Source: Flavobacterium hibernum (GTDB lineage Bacteria; Bacteroidota; Bacteroidia; Flavobacteriales; Flavobacteriaceae). Taken from it: a DNA stretch of 64,000 nucleotides. The notes beneath the pieces are model-generated. The model had not been told where the DNA came from, made no database searches, and saw only the letters and a program-made list of their open reading frames with translations. Shown here in pieces: positions 15,666-26,388 of the stretch. Position 1 is the first letter of the stretch. The number at the start of each line of letters is the position of its first letter. A program made the position numbers and the translations under genes. Location: the NCBI RefSeq assembly GCF_000832125.1, contig NZ_JPRK01000012.1:1-64000 (forward strand), read 5' to 3'.

Positions 15666-18600
15666 ATGAAAAAAACTTTTACTTTTTATGATCTCATCGA
15701 AAAGAAGAGATTATTTTGTTTGCTGTTTTTATTGCTACTGAGCAATATAAGTTTTTCGCAAACTTTTTGTAGACCAACTTCGCATGCAACCAATGGCGGA
15801 GGAGGACTTTTGTGTTTAGGATTGAATGTAGATTTTCCTGCCAGAGCTTATGATCAGGATGTTAATTCCTATGCGACAATTGCAATGGGAGTTAGCTTAG
15901 GGTGTTTTGCCGAAGAAACTTTAAGTTTCGATCAGACTGCAAAAGCCGGAGATCAGATAGTTCTTTATCTGGGTGATGGTAATCCATTATTAAGTGCAGG
16001 AGTATTATCAAATTCTACTGTTCAGGCTTTTCTTTCTGGAGAAGAGGCAGGTAGTGCAGTTGCTCTAAATGGATTAATTAATATTCAGCTTTTAGCGGGC
16101 ACCAATATTCAGATCTTAAAATTTACACTGACTAAAGATGCAAATCAGGTAAAAATTAGGACTAGTGGAACTCTTTCGGTATTAAATAGTTTAAGAATAT
16201 ATGATGTACGATTACAATTTGCAAAACCAACTATTGTTGGGGGCGAAACTCAATCAGTATGTGTAGGTCAGTCTCTTGCTCTTACGGCAACTGCGGCAGC
16301 CGGTACAAGTGTAGCTTGGTATAGTTCGCCAACGGCAACTATACCTCTTTCAAGTGTTGGAACATATACAACTCCAGCTTTAACTGGTACAACTACGTAT
16401 TATGTTAGTACTTCAAGAAGTGGAGGTTGCGAAAGCGACGAAAGGTTACCTGTAACTATTAATGTTATAAATCCGATAAAACCAACAATTAGTGCTACAG
16501 GAACTGCAATTTGCTCGGTGGGAGCTACGCAAGTAACTACTTTATCTGTTATAAATCCAGTATTAGGAACGACTTATAATTGGTACAATGATCCAACTGC
16601 AGGAACACTCCTAAGTACAGGTAGTACTTACGCACCAATTGTACCAACGGGAGTTTCTAATTTTTATGTTGAAGCGTCAATTGGTTCATGTAAATCTGCT
16701 CGCACACAGGTTACGGTTAATTCTATTGGAGTTCCTGGACTTGCTACTATTTTAACACAAAGTGTATCTATAATATCTGGTCAAAATGCAACTTTAAATG
16801 CTTCAACTGCAGAAGCAGGTGTTTCTGTAGATTGGTATGATGTGCCTACCGGAGGAACTAAATTATTAGGTAATTCAAATACTTTTACGACACCTATTTT
16901 AACGGCAACGACATCAACTGTAATTAAGACTTATTATGTTGAGACAAGTTCTACTCTTGGAGGCTGTGTTAGTGCTACGAGAGTACCTGTAACTGTTACC
17001 GTGTTGCCTAATGCATTAGGAGGTTGTCTAGAAGCAAATAGCCAACAAACTACACAAGACGGAATTTGTTTGCTATGTTCTTCAACAACTCCAAACAATT
17101 CTGTTGACGGGAATAGCGCAACATCAGCAAGATTGACTCTTCCTGCTGGTTTACTAGGCGGATCAATACAACAAGTATTACAATTCAATAATCCTGGGAA
17201 AGCTGGTGATATTGTTGATGTTGAATTGGCATTACCGGGTGGTATTGCTGATGTCTCATTATTAGGTGGAGTTAGCTTAGCAACTTATAATGGAGCAACT
17301 TACAACGGTGACAGGGTTTTTATTAATAATTCGTTGGTTACTTTACAATTATTATCCGGAAACCGATTTAAAGCAAGCATTGTTGCTCGTGCTAATTTTG
17401 ATCGTATAGAGATTAGATTTGGAGCAGTAGTAACTCTTTTAACCAGCTTAGATATCTATCAGGCTACTTACAGATATAAAGCTCCAACAGTTTCTGGTAA
17501 TACTACAATTTGTGGTAGTCAAGCAGTGACTTTAAATGCTAATCCTGCATTGGGGGAAACTATTAAGTGGTATGATGCTGTAACTGCTGGAAATTTATTG
17601 AGTAGTTTACCTGTTTATACAACTCCGATTTTAAGTTCCAATACAACATATTATGTTGAAGTTACTCGAAATGGATGTATAAACAGTGAAAGAAATCCTA
17701 TTCCTGTTGTCGTAACAAATCCGCTTGCACCAGCGACTGTTGTTGCTAGTCCTTTAAATATATGTACTGGAAGTGGAACAACTATTACAGTTCAATCTCC
17801 TGTTGTTGATACAACTTATAAGTGGTATGATACGGCTACCGGCGGAACATCATTGTTTACAGGTACGTCTTTTGCAACACCTAGTCTAATTACTACTAAA
17901 GATTATTATGTTGAAGGTGTAATTGGAAGTTGCTCAAGTACAACTCGTACAAAAGTCACTGTTAATGTTAATTCTAGACCGGCAGCACCTGTTCCTGTAT
18001 CATCGAACATTATTACCCAATCAGGTCAGAGTGTACAGTTGTCTGTTGTTAGTAATTCTGGAGAGTCCTATTTATGGTATGATGCCGCAATTGGAGGAAA
18101 TCTTTTACAAGGAACAGGTAGTAACACCTATACTACTCCGATTTTGAATGCAAATAGAACATTTTATGTTGAAACAAGAGATTTATCTTCAGATTGTACG
18201 AGTAGTACAAGGGCTGTGATTAATGTTTCGATAGTTGCCGCGCCAGTTATTACTGGTTGTTTACAAGCCAATAATCAAACGACATCGAGTAATGGAGTAT
18301 GTATTGGATGTGGTGCTTTGCCTGGTACTGAGGGGCGTTCTGTTGATGGTGATGATGCAACAGCAGCAGTCTTACAGAATACTGTTGGTTTAATCAATGC
18401 CTATACACAACAAAGATTGGATTTTGCTAACCCAGGATTTGCTGGAGATATTATAGAGGTTGATCTTGAAGTTGCAGCACCTTTACTGAATATTAGCGCC
18501 CTTTCTTACATTAGTTTAAGTAGTTACGGTGTTTCTGGTGATAATGCAGATGGCGGAAGTATTAATACGCTTGTAAATATTCAGCTTTTGGGAGGAAATC

Positions 18601-21600
18601 GTTTTAAAGCAAGTTTTATTGCAGGAGCAAATTTTACGGGAGTACAAGTACGATTTGGAGGAGCAGTATCTGCAATAAGCGCATTGAATATTTATGGAGC
18701 TTCTTTTTCTTATAAAAAAGCTACAATAAATGTATCAACAGCACTAATATGTTCCGGGCAACCAGTTTCTTTAACGGCTAGTTCAACTGCTACAGGCGAA
18801 ACATATAAATGGTTTACTGCTGCAACGGGAGGGACTGCAATTTCGACTGCAGCCACATTTAACATACCATCTATTACTTCTACGACAACTTATTATTTGG
18901 AAGCAACACGTTCAGCTCTACCAATTGATTGTTTAAATAGTAATCGCCAGCCGGTAGTGGTAAACGTTAATCCTATCGGATTGGCTTCTGATATTATAAT
19001 AGCAAGTCCAGTCTCGGCTTCTTGTGCGGGAACAGCGGTATTATCTCCAGCATCTAATTTAAGTGGAGCAAAATTTAAGTACTATAGAGATCAAACTCAA
19101 ACAACACCAATAGTGGATGGTGAAATTGGTTCATTTGGAGAAGTTTATGCAATCAATGCCTCAACTTCTGTATTAACTGTTACGGGACTGACTGCGCTGG
19201 GAACTCCTTACAATTACTTCGTTTCAGTTATTAGTGCAAGTACATGTGAAAATGTAGCGGGAGATAGAAAACAAGTAGTGGTAAATTATGCTCCAATACC
19301 AGCTTTAACAGTTACTGGAACTTTAGCTGGTTGTGCCAAAGTAAATTTAAAAGATGCTATCACCAATTTTGATGCAACAGGAAATACAACATATACTTTT
19401 TTTGATGCTTTAAGTAATCCAATAACAGATATTGCTGCTTCAAATATTATTGCTAGTGGCACTTATTTTATTCAGGCTCAAAAAATTGGTTTTGATTGTC
19501 CATCAGTAAAATTACCGGTAGTTGCAACTGTAACTGCACTACCAACTTTAACAGGTGTTACTAGTTCGATAGTAGTTACAAAAGGTTCTCCGGTTACATT
19601 AAATGGAACATCAAGCGGAACCATTAGCTGGTATGACCCACAAGGAAATGTTTTGGGATCAAACAGTACAGGACCACTTAATACTGTTGGCGTATTTACT
19701 TATACAGTAGTTGCCAGCAATGGAACTTGTAGCACTAGTCAGACAGTAACAATTAGTGTTATTGACCCTGCTACTTGTGATACGTTATTAGAGAGAGTAT
19801 ATGCTAATACTGAATTGTCAGGATCCATTATTACAGGAGCAGTAACAAGCGGTCCATTGGCTGTTGATAAAGATCCAAGCACTTATTCTACAATTACTAC
19901 TGGTTTAGGACTTTTAGGTATTGGTACAACATGGCAAAATTTGCAATGGCCAACAACCATTCCTAAAGGAACTCCAGTAACAGTAAAATTAGGTTTAGAT
20001 AATAGCTTAATTTCTGTTGGACAAAGTATTTCGGTAATAGGAACTAAACGTGATGGAGCGAATAATCCAATTGATATTGGAACTTTACAATCTGTATCAG
20101 GATCATTAGTGAATTTATTGCCTGGACAAAATTCATTCGAATATACATTTGTACCTTCTAATTCTTCTGGAGTTCAGAATTACGACGGTATCCGAGTTCA
20201 ATTAGGATCGATTTTAAGTGTCGCTCAAAATATTAAGGTTTATGATGCTTATTATGAAAATCAAGTTTCTCAAATTGCTTGTGGACAAGGTGATATCGAA
20301 GATATCTTCTCTGGTGTAAAAGAACAGGCGGGACTTGGAGTACTAACTGCTACTGTAGGTGTTTCTAACCCATGGAATGTTGCTGATGGAGATGTAGCTA
20401 CATACGCAACAATGTTCAATGGAGTAGGAGTGCTTGCCGACGCTGAACTTACAGCAAAGTTTAGAACACCATCTATGGTAGGTGATAGTTTAAGAATCAC
20501 GATTTCAAAACCTGGAGCACTTTTAAGTCTAGGTGTACTTTCGGGAATTAATATTCAGCTTTATTCAGGAAATATTCCTGTTGGTCCAAAAATACAAGGT
20601 AATGACGGAAATTTGTTGAGTTTAAAATTACTTGCCGGCGATAGTATGGCGATGACAATTGTTTCGCCTCAAACACAACCATATGATAAAGTTGTGATTA
20701 GTTTAGGAGGACTTGCAAATGTTTTAGATCAACTTAGAGTTCATACTATTGATCGTGTAACCAATACGAAAATCAATGGAGGAGATCTAAATAATAGTAT
20801 TACAGTTTGTCCGAGTGCTACAATTACGCTCACGGTACCGCCAAAGTCTTGTGCTGATTATGCTTGGTACGATTCTCCAACGGGAGGAAATAAAGTAGCC
20901 GATGGTCAAACATATAAACTTCCTGTTACATTGGCAGCGGGTACTTATAAATATTATATTCAACCAATTCGTTACGGTTGTCCAGCTTTATCAAGAGGAG
21001 AAGTAACAGTTGTTGTTAAAGCAACTACTCCTGCATCTGCAATAGCAAGTGTAACAATAAACGGTGGAAATAGTACAATAATTTGTTCTGAAGATGGGAA
21101 AGTAACATTAGACGCAGTATTAAGTACTACGCCAGTACTTACAACTCCAGTATATTCTTGGTATAGTTTTGATGGAACAACTAGTAATTTAGTAATTGAT
21201 GAAACAACTTCTAAATTAAGTTTAACAGGATTAGCGCCTGGAACTTATACTTATTTTGTTGGAGTTAGTTCAACAGTGTTTTGCGAAACAGCACCAACTG
21301 ATAGAAAGCAAGTAACATTTACAATTTTACCAAGCTCTCTTGAAAATGATATTACAGTAAATAACGCTTTGATTTGTTTAGGTACAATTGCGACATTAAC
21401 ACCAACAAGTACATTGGCAAATCCAGTTTTCTTTTGGTATTTTGATGAAAATAAAACACAACCTATTTTAAACAGCACAGTAACTGGTGTAACTTATGCA
21501 GTAGATAATATTACAGGAGTTTTAACGGTATCGGGTCTTAAGGCTACGGCGACTCCAATATCTTACTATGTGGCTGTTAAGAGTGATAATACTTGTCAAA

Positions 21601-24600
21601 ATAAAAATGGAGAACTTAAGGCTGCAACAGTAATTGTTAGCGATCCGGCCATTCCAACTTCTACAACGTATAATCAAAGTTTCTGTTTGGTGAATAAACC
21701 AACAGTTGCGAATATTCAGGTAAATGAGCCGAACGTAATCTGGTATACTTTATCTGCGGGAGGAACAGCATTAGATTCAACAACTTTATTAGCAAACGGT
21801 ACTTACTATGGAGCAATAAAAGATGTAAACGGATGTGAGAGCTCAGTTCGTTCAATTGTAACGGTGACCGTAACAGATCCTTTAAAACCAACAACTGTTG
21901 ATGATACACAAGATTTCTGTTTGGTAAACAATCCAAAAGTTTCAGATCTTAAAACAAACGAAACAAATGTAGTTTGGTATAATTCACTTGTTAGTGTGAC
22001 ACCATTAGATCCAACTACAGCATTAGCAAATGGAGCTTATTATGCAACATTAAAAGATGCAACAACAGGTTGCGAAAGTTCTAATCGTTTATTGGTAACA
22101 GTGACAATTACTAATCCATTAACGCCTACAACGACAGATGATACACAAGATTTCTGTTTGGTAAGCAATCCAAAAGTCTCAGATCTTAAAACAAACGAAG
22201 CAAATGTAGTCTGGTATAATTCACTTACAAGTGTTACACCATTAGCCCGAACAACAGCATTGGCAAATGGAGCATATTATGCAACACTAAAAGATGCAAT
22301 TACAGGTTGTGAAAGTTCTGGTCGTTTATTGGTTACGGCTACTATAATAGATCCGGGAACGCCAACATTGGTAACAGCAGGCACTCAAACTTTTTGTTTG
22401 GTAAATGCACCAACATTTGCAAGTGTTCAATTTAATCAAGCAAATATTGTTTGGTACGATGCTATAACTGCCGGAAATCCAATTGCATCAACTACAGCAT
22501 TAACAAGTGGTGTTTATTTTGCAGCGATAAAAGATGCAACATCAGGATGTGAAAGTAATACAAGATTACAAGTAACAATAGATGTTAAGAATCCGGCAAC
22601 ACCAACATTGGTAAATGCAGGAACGCAGAACTTTTGTTTGGTAAATGCAGCAACATTTGCAAGTGTTCAGTTAAACGAAGTAAATATTGTTTGGTACACA
22701 GCTTCAGCAGGCGGAACATTGATTCCATCAACTACACTTTTAACAAGCGGAATTTATTTTGCAGCGATAAAAGAGCCAGTATCAGGATGTGAAAGTAGTA
22801 TAAGATTACAAGTAACCATAAATGTTACAGATCCGGGAACACCAACATTAGTAACAGCAGGAACGCAAAACTTCTGTTTGGTAAGTGCACCAACATTTGC
22901 AAGTATAAAAACAAACGAAGTAAATATCGTTTGGTATGATGCTATAACGGGAGGAAATTTAATTGCGTCAACTACAGCATTAACAAGTGGTGTTTATTTT
23001 GCAGCAATAAAAGATCCAACATCTAGATGTGAAAGTAAAACAAGATTGCAAGTAACCATAAATGTTACAGATCCGGGAACACCAACATTGGTAACAGCAG
23101 GTACTCAAACTTTTTGTTCGGTAAATGCACCAACATTTGCAAGTGTTCAATTCAATCAATCAAGTATTGTTTGGTACGATGCTATAACTGGCGGAAATTT
23201 AATTGCGTCAACTACAGCATTAACAAGTGGTGTTTATTTTGCAGCGATAAAAGATGCAACATCAGGATGCGAAAGTAATACAAGATTACAAGTAACAATA
23301 GATGTTAAGAATCCGGCAACTCCAACATTGGTAACTGCTGGAACACAGAACTTTTGTTTAGTAAATGCATCGACTTTTGCAAATATTCAAACAAACGAAG
23401 TTAATATCGTGTGGTACACAGCCTTAACAGGCGGAACATTGATTCCATCAACAACAACTTTAACAAGTGGAGTTTATTTTGCAGCAATAAAAGATCCAGT
23501 ATCTGGATGCGAAAGCGCTACAAGATTGCGAGTAACTATTAGTGTAACTGATCCAGCTACACCAACAACTAGTTCACTTACTCAAGTTTTTTGTTCAGGA
23601 AACAATCCAACCGTTGCTAATATTCAAACCAATCAAAGTAATGTAGTTTGGTATAATGCAGCAACAGGCGGTACAGCAATTGCGTCTGCTACAGCGCTAA
23701 CAAGTGGAGATTATTTTGCAGCATTAAAAGATGCAACAACAGGTTGTGAGAGCAGTATAAGATTAAAAGTGACAATTACGGTTGGAAACACCATTAATCC
23801 TACAACAAACAATGCAGCTCAAAACTTCTGTTCAACAAGTGCACCAACTTTTGCTAATATTCAGGTAAATCAAACAAACGTGTCTTGGTTTAATAGTGCT
23901 ACTGGCGGAACAGCAATTCCGTTAACATCACCTTTAACTTCAGGTACATATTATGGAGATATTATCGATCCGGTAACAGGATGTGCAAGTACAACTCGTT
24001 TACTAGTTGCGGTAACCATTGTTAATCCAATGCCAACACCAACTACAAATGCGACAACCCAAAATTTCTGTTCATTAAATGCACCTAAAATTTCAAATAT
24101 TCAGGTAAATGAGCAAAATGTAATTTGGTATAGTACAGCAACGGGAGGAACTGCAATTCCAGCAACCACAGATTTAACGACTGGTACATACTACGGTGTT
24201 ATTGCAAGCGGATCAGGTTGCGAAAATCCTGCAAGATTAATGGTTGTAGTTAATGTAAATACGCCGGGTATTGTAACGACGCCAAAGACAACTCAAACAT
24301 TTTGTTTATCTGCGGTACCAACAATTGCAAATATAGTAGTAAATGAAACTAATGTACAATGGTACAGTTCGGCAACTGGCGGGACTCCTTTGGCAACAAA
24401 TACACCACTTGTAGCTGCGACTTATTACGCAGGAGCAATTAACAATGCAACAAATGGTTGCGACAGAGCAGCAAGATTGGGAGTAACAATTGCTTTTGAA
24501 GATGATGCCTTAGTTCCAATTACGACTACTGATGATACGCCATGTGTTTTCCAAGGAATTACTTATTCAGTTGCAAACGGAAAATCAAATTATGTTTGGA

Positions 24601-25397
24601 CAATTACTAATGGAAAAATTACTTCTGGCGGTGGAAATGCCGATGGATCTGTAACCGTTTCCTGGTCAGATATTGGACAAGGTAAAGTTCAGGTAACGTA
24701 TATCAATACTTGTAATGATACGACAACAAAATCATTAAATGTAAATGTAGCAACCTGTTCAGATCTAACGATAACCAATACAGTTAGCAATCCTACACCA
24801 AATTTTGGTGATCAGATTACATTTACTATTACGGTGAATAATGTAGGTCAGGGTAACTTTATCAACACAATAGTTAGTGAATTAATTCCAAGTGGGTATG
24901 ATTTAATAAGTGCCAGTACAAGCGCAGGTACGTACGATCCGAAAACGCAACTTTGGACAATTCCAACTTTAAATGCTGGACAAAGTGTTACACTTACAGT
25001 TGTTGTAGAAGTGCTACAAAGCGGAAATTACTTAAACGTTGCTACAATCGAAATTTCGACTCCTTTAGATGTTGATGCAGCAAACAACTCGGCTTCAGCT
25101 ACGGTTGAACCAATTTGTCTGACAGTTTACAATGAATTCACTCCAAATAATGACGGAGCAAATGATCTGTTCAGAATTGATTGTATTGAATCATATCCAA
25201 ATAACGAGTTGAAAGTGTATAATAGATATGGCGCATTAGTATATAGTAAACAACATTATGAGAATGATTGGGACGGGACTGCCAATGTATCCGGAGTTAT
25301 TAATAGAGGAGATATGTTGCCAACAGGTACTTATTTTTATTTGATATCCATTGGAGATGGAACGGTTAAAAAAGGATGGGTATCTATAATGAGATAA
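15666..25397 (+). CDS. Giant T9SS type-B cargo protein with Ig-like repeats
   Basis: This 3243-residue protein is probably secreted by the type IX system and held at the cell surface or in the matrix. A signal peptide covers about 1-31 (ending ISFSQ). Five divergent copies of a roughly 150-170-residue beta-rich module begin near 34, 455, 864, 1370 and 1537. Each has a 'VDGDxxTYA'-like text, an 'NIQLLxGN' strand and an 'LNIYxAxxxY' ending. Between them lie Ig-like domains with the pattern WYDxxTGGxxL...Y(T/V)TPxLxxTTTYYV. From about 1993 to 2944 there are 12 tandem 78-80-residue repeats with FCLVNAPTFA and NIVWYDAITGG. A DUF11-like domain follows at about 3035-3145. The C-terminus (about 3150-3243) is the gliding-type/CHU_C type-B sorting domain, with VYNEFTPNNDGANDLFRI and 'GTYFYLI'. 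Downstream are PorP/SprF and OmpA partners. It resembles SprB-like adhesins in layout but is not shown to be SprB; the ligand is unknown. Confidence 0.9.
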   Translation: MKKTFTFYDLIEKKRLFCLLFLLLLSNISFSQTFCRPTSHATNGGGGLLCLGLNVDFPARAYDQDVNSYATIAMGVSLGCFAEETLSFDQTAKAGDQIVLYLGDGNPLLSAGVLSNSTVQAFLSGEEAGSAVALNGLINIQLLAGTNIQILKFTLTKDANQVKIRTSGTLSVLNSLRIYDVRLQFAKPTIVGGETQSVCVGQSLALTATAAAGTSVAWYSSPTATIPLSSVGTYTTPALTGTTTYYVSTSRSGGCESDERLPVTINVINPIKPTISATGTAICSVGATQVTTLSVINPVLGTTYNWYNDPTAGTLLSTGSTYAPIVPTGVSNFYVEASIGSCKSARTQVTVNSIGVPGLATILTQSVSIISGQNATLNASTAEAGVSVDWYDVPTGGTKLLGNSNTFTTPILTATTSTVIKTYYVETSSTLGGCVSATRVPVTVTVLPNALGGCLEANSQQTTQDGICLLCSSTTPNNSVDGNSATSARLTLPAGLLGGSIQQVLQFNNPGKAGDIVDVELALPGGIADVSLLGGVSLATYNGATYNGDRVFINNSLVTLQLLSGNRFKASIVARANFDRIEIRFGAVVTLLTSLDIYQATYRYKAPTVSGNTTICGSQAVTLNANPALGETIKWYDAVTAGNLLSSLPVYTTPILSSNTTYYVEVTRNGCINSERNPIPVVVTNPLAPATVVASPLNICTGSGTTITVQSPVVDTTYKWYDTATGGTSLFTGTSFATPSLITTKDYYVEGVIGSCSSTTRTKVTVNVNSRPAAPVPVSSNIITQSGQSVQLSVVSNSGESYLWYDAAIGGNLLQGTGSNTYTTPILNANRTFYVETRDLSSDCTSSTRAVINVSIVAAPVITGCLQANNQTTSSNGVCIGCGALPGTEGRSVDGDDATAAVLQNTVGLINAYTQQRLDFANPGFAGDIIEVDLEVAAPLLNISALSYISLSSYGVSGDNADGGSINTLVNIQLLGGNRFKASFIAGANFTGVQVRFGGAVSAISALNIYGASFSYKKATINVSTALICSGQPVSLTASSTATGETYKWFTAATGGTAISTAATFNIPSITSTTTYYLEATRSALPIDCLNSNRQPVVVNVNPIGLASDIIIASPVSASCAGTAVLSPASNLSGAKFKYYRDQTQTTPIVDGEIGSFGEVYAINASTSVLTVTGLTALGTPYNYFVSVISASTCENVAGDRKQVVVNYAPIPALTVTGTLAGCAKVNLKDAITNFDATGNTTYTFFDALSNPITDIAASNIIASGTYFIQAQKIGFDCPSVKLPVVATVTALPTLTGVTSSIVVTKGSPVTLNGTSSGTISWYDPQGNVLGSNSTGPLNTVGVFTYTVVASNGTCSTSQTVTISVIDPATCDTLLERVYANTELSGSIITGAVTSGPLAVDKDPSTYSTITTGLGLLGIGTTWQNLQWPTTIPKGTPVTVKLGLDNSLISVGQSISVIGTKRDGANNPIDIGTLQSVSGSLVNLLPGQNSFEYTFVPSNSSGVQNYDGIRVQLGSILSVAQNIKVYDAYYENQVSQIACGQGDIEDIFSGVKEQAGLGVLTATVGVSNPWNVADGDVATYATMFNGVGVLADAELTAKFRTPSMVGDSLRITISKPGALLSLGVLSGINIQLYSGNIPVGPKIQGNDGNLLSLKLLAGDSMAMTIVSPQTQPYDKVVISLGGLANVLDQLRVHTIDRVTNTKINGGDLNNSITVCPSATITLTVPPKSCADYAWYDSPTGGNKVADGQTYKLPVTLAAGTYKYYIQPIRYGCPALSRGEVTVVVKATTPASAIASVTINGGNSTIICSEDGKVTLDAVLSTTPVLTTPVYSWYSFDGTTSNLVIDETTSKLSLTGLAPGTYTYFVGVSSTVFCETAPTDRKQVTFTILPSSLENDITVNNALICLGTIATLTPTSTLANPVFFWYFDENKTQPILNSTVTGVTYAVDNITGVLTVSGLKATATPISYYVAVKSDNTCQNKNGELKAATVIVSDPAIPTSTTYNQSFCLVNKPTVANIQVNEPNVIWYTLSAGGTALDSTTLLANGTYYGAIKDVNGCESSVRSIVTVTVTDPLKPTTVDDTQDFCLVNNPKVSDLKTNETNVVWYNSLVSVTPLDPTTALANGAYYATLKDATTGCESSNRLLVTVTITNPLTPTTTDDTQDFCLVSNPKVSDLKTNEANVVWYNSLTSVTPLARTTALANGAYYATLKDAITGCESSGRLLVTATIIDPGTPTLVTAGTQTFCLVNAPTFASVQFNQANIVWYDAITAGNPIASTTALTSGVYFAAIKDATSGCESNTRLQVTIDVKNPATPTLVNAGTQNFCLVNAATFASVQLNEVNIVWYTASAGGTLIPSTTLLTSGIYFAAIKEPVSGCESSIRLQVTINVTDPGTPTLVTAGTQNFCLVSAPTFASIKTNEVNIVWYDAITGGNLIASTTALTSGVYFAAIKDPTSRCESKTRLQVTINVTDPGTPTLVTAGTQTFCSVNAPTFASVQFNQSSIVWYDAITGGNLIASTTALTSGVYFAAIKDATSGCESNTRLQVTIDVKNPATPTLVTAGTQNFCLVNASTFANIQTNEVNIVWYTALTGGTLIPSTTTLTSGVYFAAIKDPVSGCESATRLRVTISVTDPATPTTSSLTQVFCSGNNPTVANIQTNQSNVVWYNAATGGTAIASATALTSGDYFAALKDATTGCESSIRLKVTITVGNTINPTTNNAAQNFCSTSAPTFANIQVNQTNVSWFNSATGGTAIPLTSPLTSGTYYGDIIDPVTGCASTTRLLVAVTIVNPMPTPTTNATTQNFCSLNAPKISNIQVNEQNVIWYSTATGGTAIPATTDLTTGTYYGVIASGSGCENPARLMVVVNVNTPGIVTTPKTTQTFCLSAVPTIANIVVNETNVQWYSSATGGTPLATNTPLVAATYYAGAINNATNGCDRAARLGVTIAFEDDALVPITTTDDTPCVFQGITYSVANGKSNYVWTITNGKITSGGGNADGSVTVSWSDIGQGKVQVTYINTCNDTTTKSLNVNVATCSDLTITNTVSNPTPNFGDQITFTITVNNVGQGNFINTIVSELIPSGYDLISASTSAGTYDPKTQLWTIPTLNAGQSVTLTVVVEVLQSGNYLNVATIEISTPLDVDAANNSASATVEPICLTVYNEFTPNNDGANDLFRIDCIESYPNNELKVYNRYGALVYSKQHYENDWDGTANVSGVINRGDMLPTGTYFYLISIGDGTVKKGWVSIMR
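21642..24497 (+). repeat. Tandem array of 12 Ig-like repeats (about 234-240 bp each)
   Basis: Twelve in-frame units of 78-80 codons run from the codon for D in DPAIPTS to F in GVTIAF. Each has FC(L/S)xx(N/S)xP, a (N/S)(I/V)xWY strand and GCE(S/N)xxRLxV. Units 4-8 are most alike: unit 4 is nearly identical to unit 7 and unit 5 to unit 8. Unit 6 joins a front half like unit 8 to a back half like unit 7. The outer units are diverged. This suggests internal duplication and recombination. Confidence 0.88.
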
Positions 25398-25444
25398 ACA
25401 GCCAAAGTCAATCATCTAATTAATTAAACTTAATAAGTATCGTT

Positions 25445-26377
25445 ATGAAACTATATATAAAATCATTAGAAACATATTTCATTTTAGTATGTTCTTTTAT
25501 TACACTTTGTGCCAGTGCACAACAAGATCCGGAGTACACACAATATATGTACAATACTATGGCAGTAAACCCAGCTTATGCTGGGTCTACTGGAACCTTA
25601 GAAGCAACGCTTTTACATCGTTCTCAATGGGTTGGAATCGATGGAGCACCACAAACGCAATCCTTTTCTGTACATTCACCTCTTAGAAACGAAATGCTAG
25701 GAGTTGGATTAAGTATTGTGAATGATAAAATTGGTCCATCAAATGAATTGTACATGGATGGGAATTTCTCGTATTCAATTCCGCTAGGATATGAAAAAAG
25801 ACTAGCATTTGGTTTAAAAGCCGGAATGCGAATGTTAAACGTAGACTGGTCTAAAGGGAAATATTATAATAATAATGATGCATTACTGAATCAGAACATT
25901 TCTAATCAGGCAAAAATCGCAGTTGGAGCAGGAGCTTATTACTATACAGACAAATGGTATGTAGGATTCTCGATACCAAGTTTTATCCAAAATGATTATT
26001 ATGATGATGTTCAGGAATCCATAAACTACGATCGTTTACATTATTATTTAATGGGAGGTTATGTTTTTGATTTGAATCCGAATTTAAAGTTCAAACCGGC
26101 ATTTTTAGTAAAAGCAGTGAGTGGAGCCCCACTTACTGCCGATATTTCGGCGAACTTTATGATTGCAGAAAAATTTGTAATTGGTGGATCTTATCGAACA
26201 GATGATTCAGTGAGCATACTAGCGGGGTTTCAAATTTCCAGAAGCTTCTACATAGGTTATGCTTTTGATTATACTGTAAGCGAATTGAACAAATACAACG
26301 ATGGATCTCACGAAATCATCTTGCGTTATCAATTGACTAAGAATCAAAGTAAAATCAAATCACCAAGATTCTTCTAA
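25445..26377 (+). CDS. PorP/SprF-family T9SS outer-membrane protein
   Basis: This 310-residue protein has a signal peptide (about 1-25, ending LCASAQ) followed by the family's typical opening QDPEYTQYMYNTMAVNPAYAGS. The rest is an alternating-strand outer-membrane barrel. PorP/SprF proteins are needed for secretion or surface attachment of partner proteins with type-B C-terminal domains; SprF serves SprB in F. johnsoniae. It starts 47 bases after the giant gene and ends 11 bases before the OmpA gene, so the three are presumably one transcript. Dedication to the giant protein is inferred from position. Confidence 0.92.
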   Translation: MKLYIKSLETYFILVCSFITLCASAQQDPEYTQYMYNTMAVNPAYAGSTGTLEATLLHRSQWVGIDGAPQTQSFSVHSPLRNEMLGVGLSIVNDKIGPSNELYMDGNFSYSIPLGYEKRLAFGLKAGMRMLNVDWSKGKYYNNNDALLNQNISNQAKIAVGAGAYYYTDKWYVGFSIPSFIQNDYYDDVQESINYDRLHYYLMGGYVFDLNPNLKFKPAFLVKAVSGAPLTADISANFMIAEKFVIGGSYRTDDSVSILAGFQISRSFYIGYAFDYTVSELNKYNDGSHEIILRYQLTKNQSKIKSPRFF

Positions 26378-26388
26378 AAAATAAACCT

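Noticed and set aside
21642..24497. The regular 240-bp array considered as a CRISPR or satellite repeat
   Set aside because: The repeats are in-frame, contiguous and coding, with no spacers; they encode Ig-like domains.
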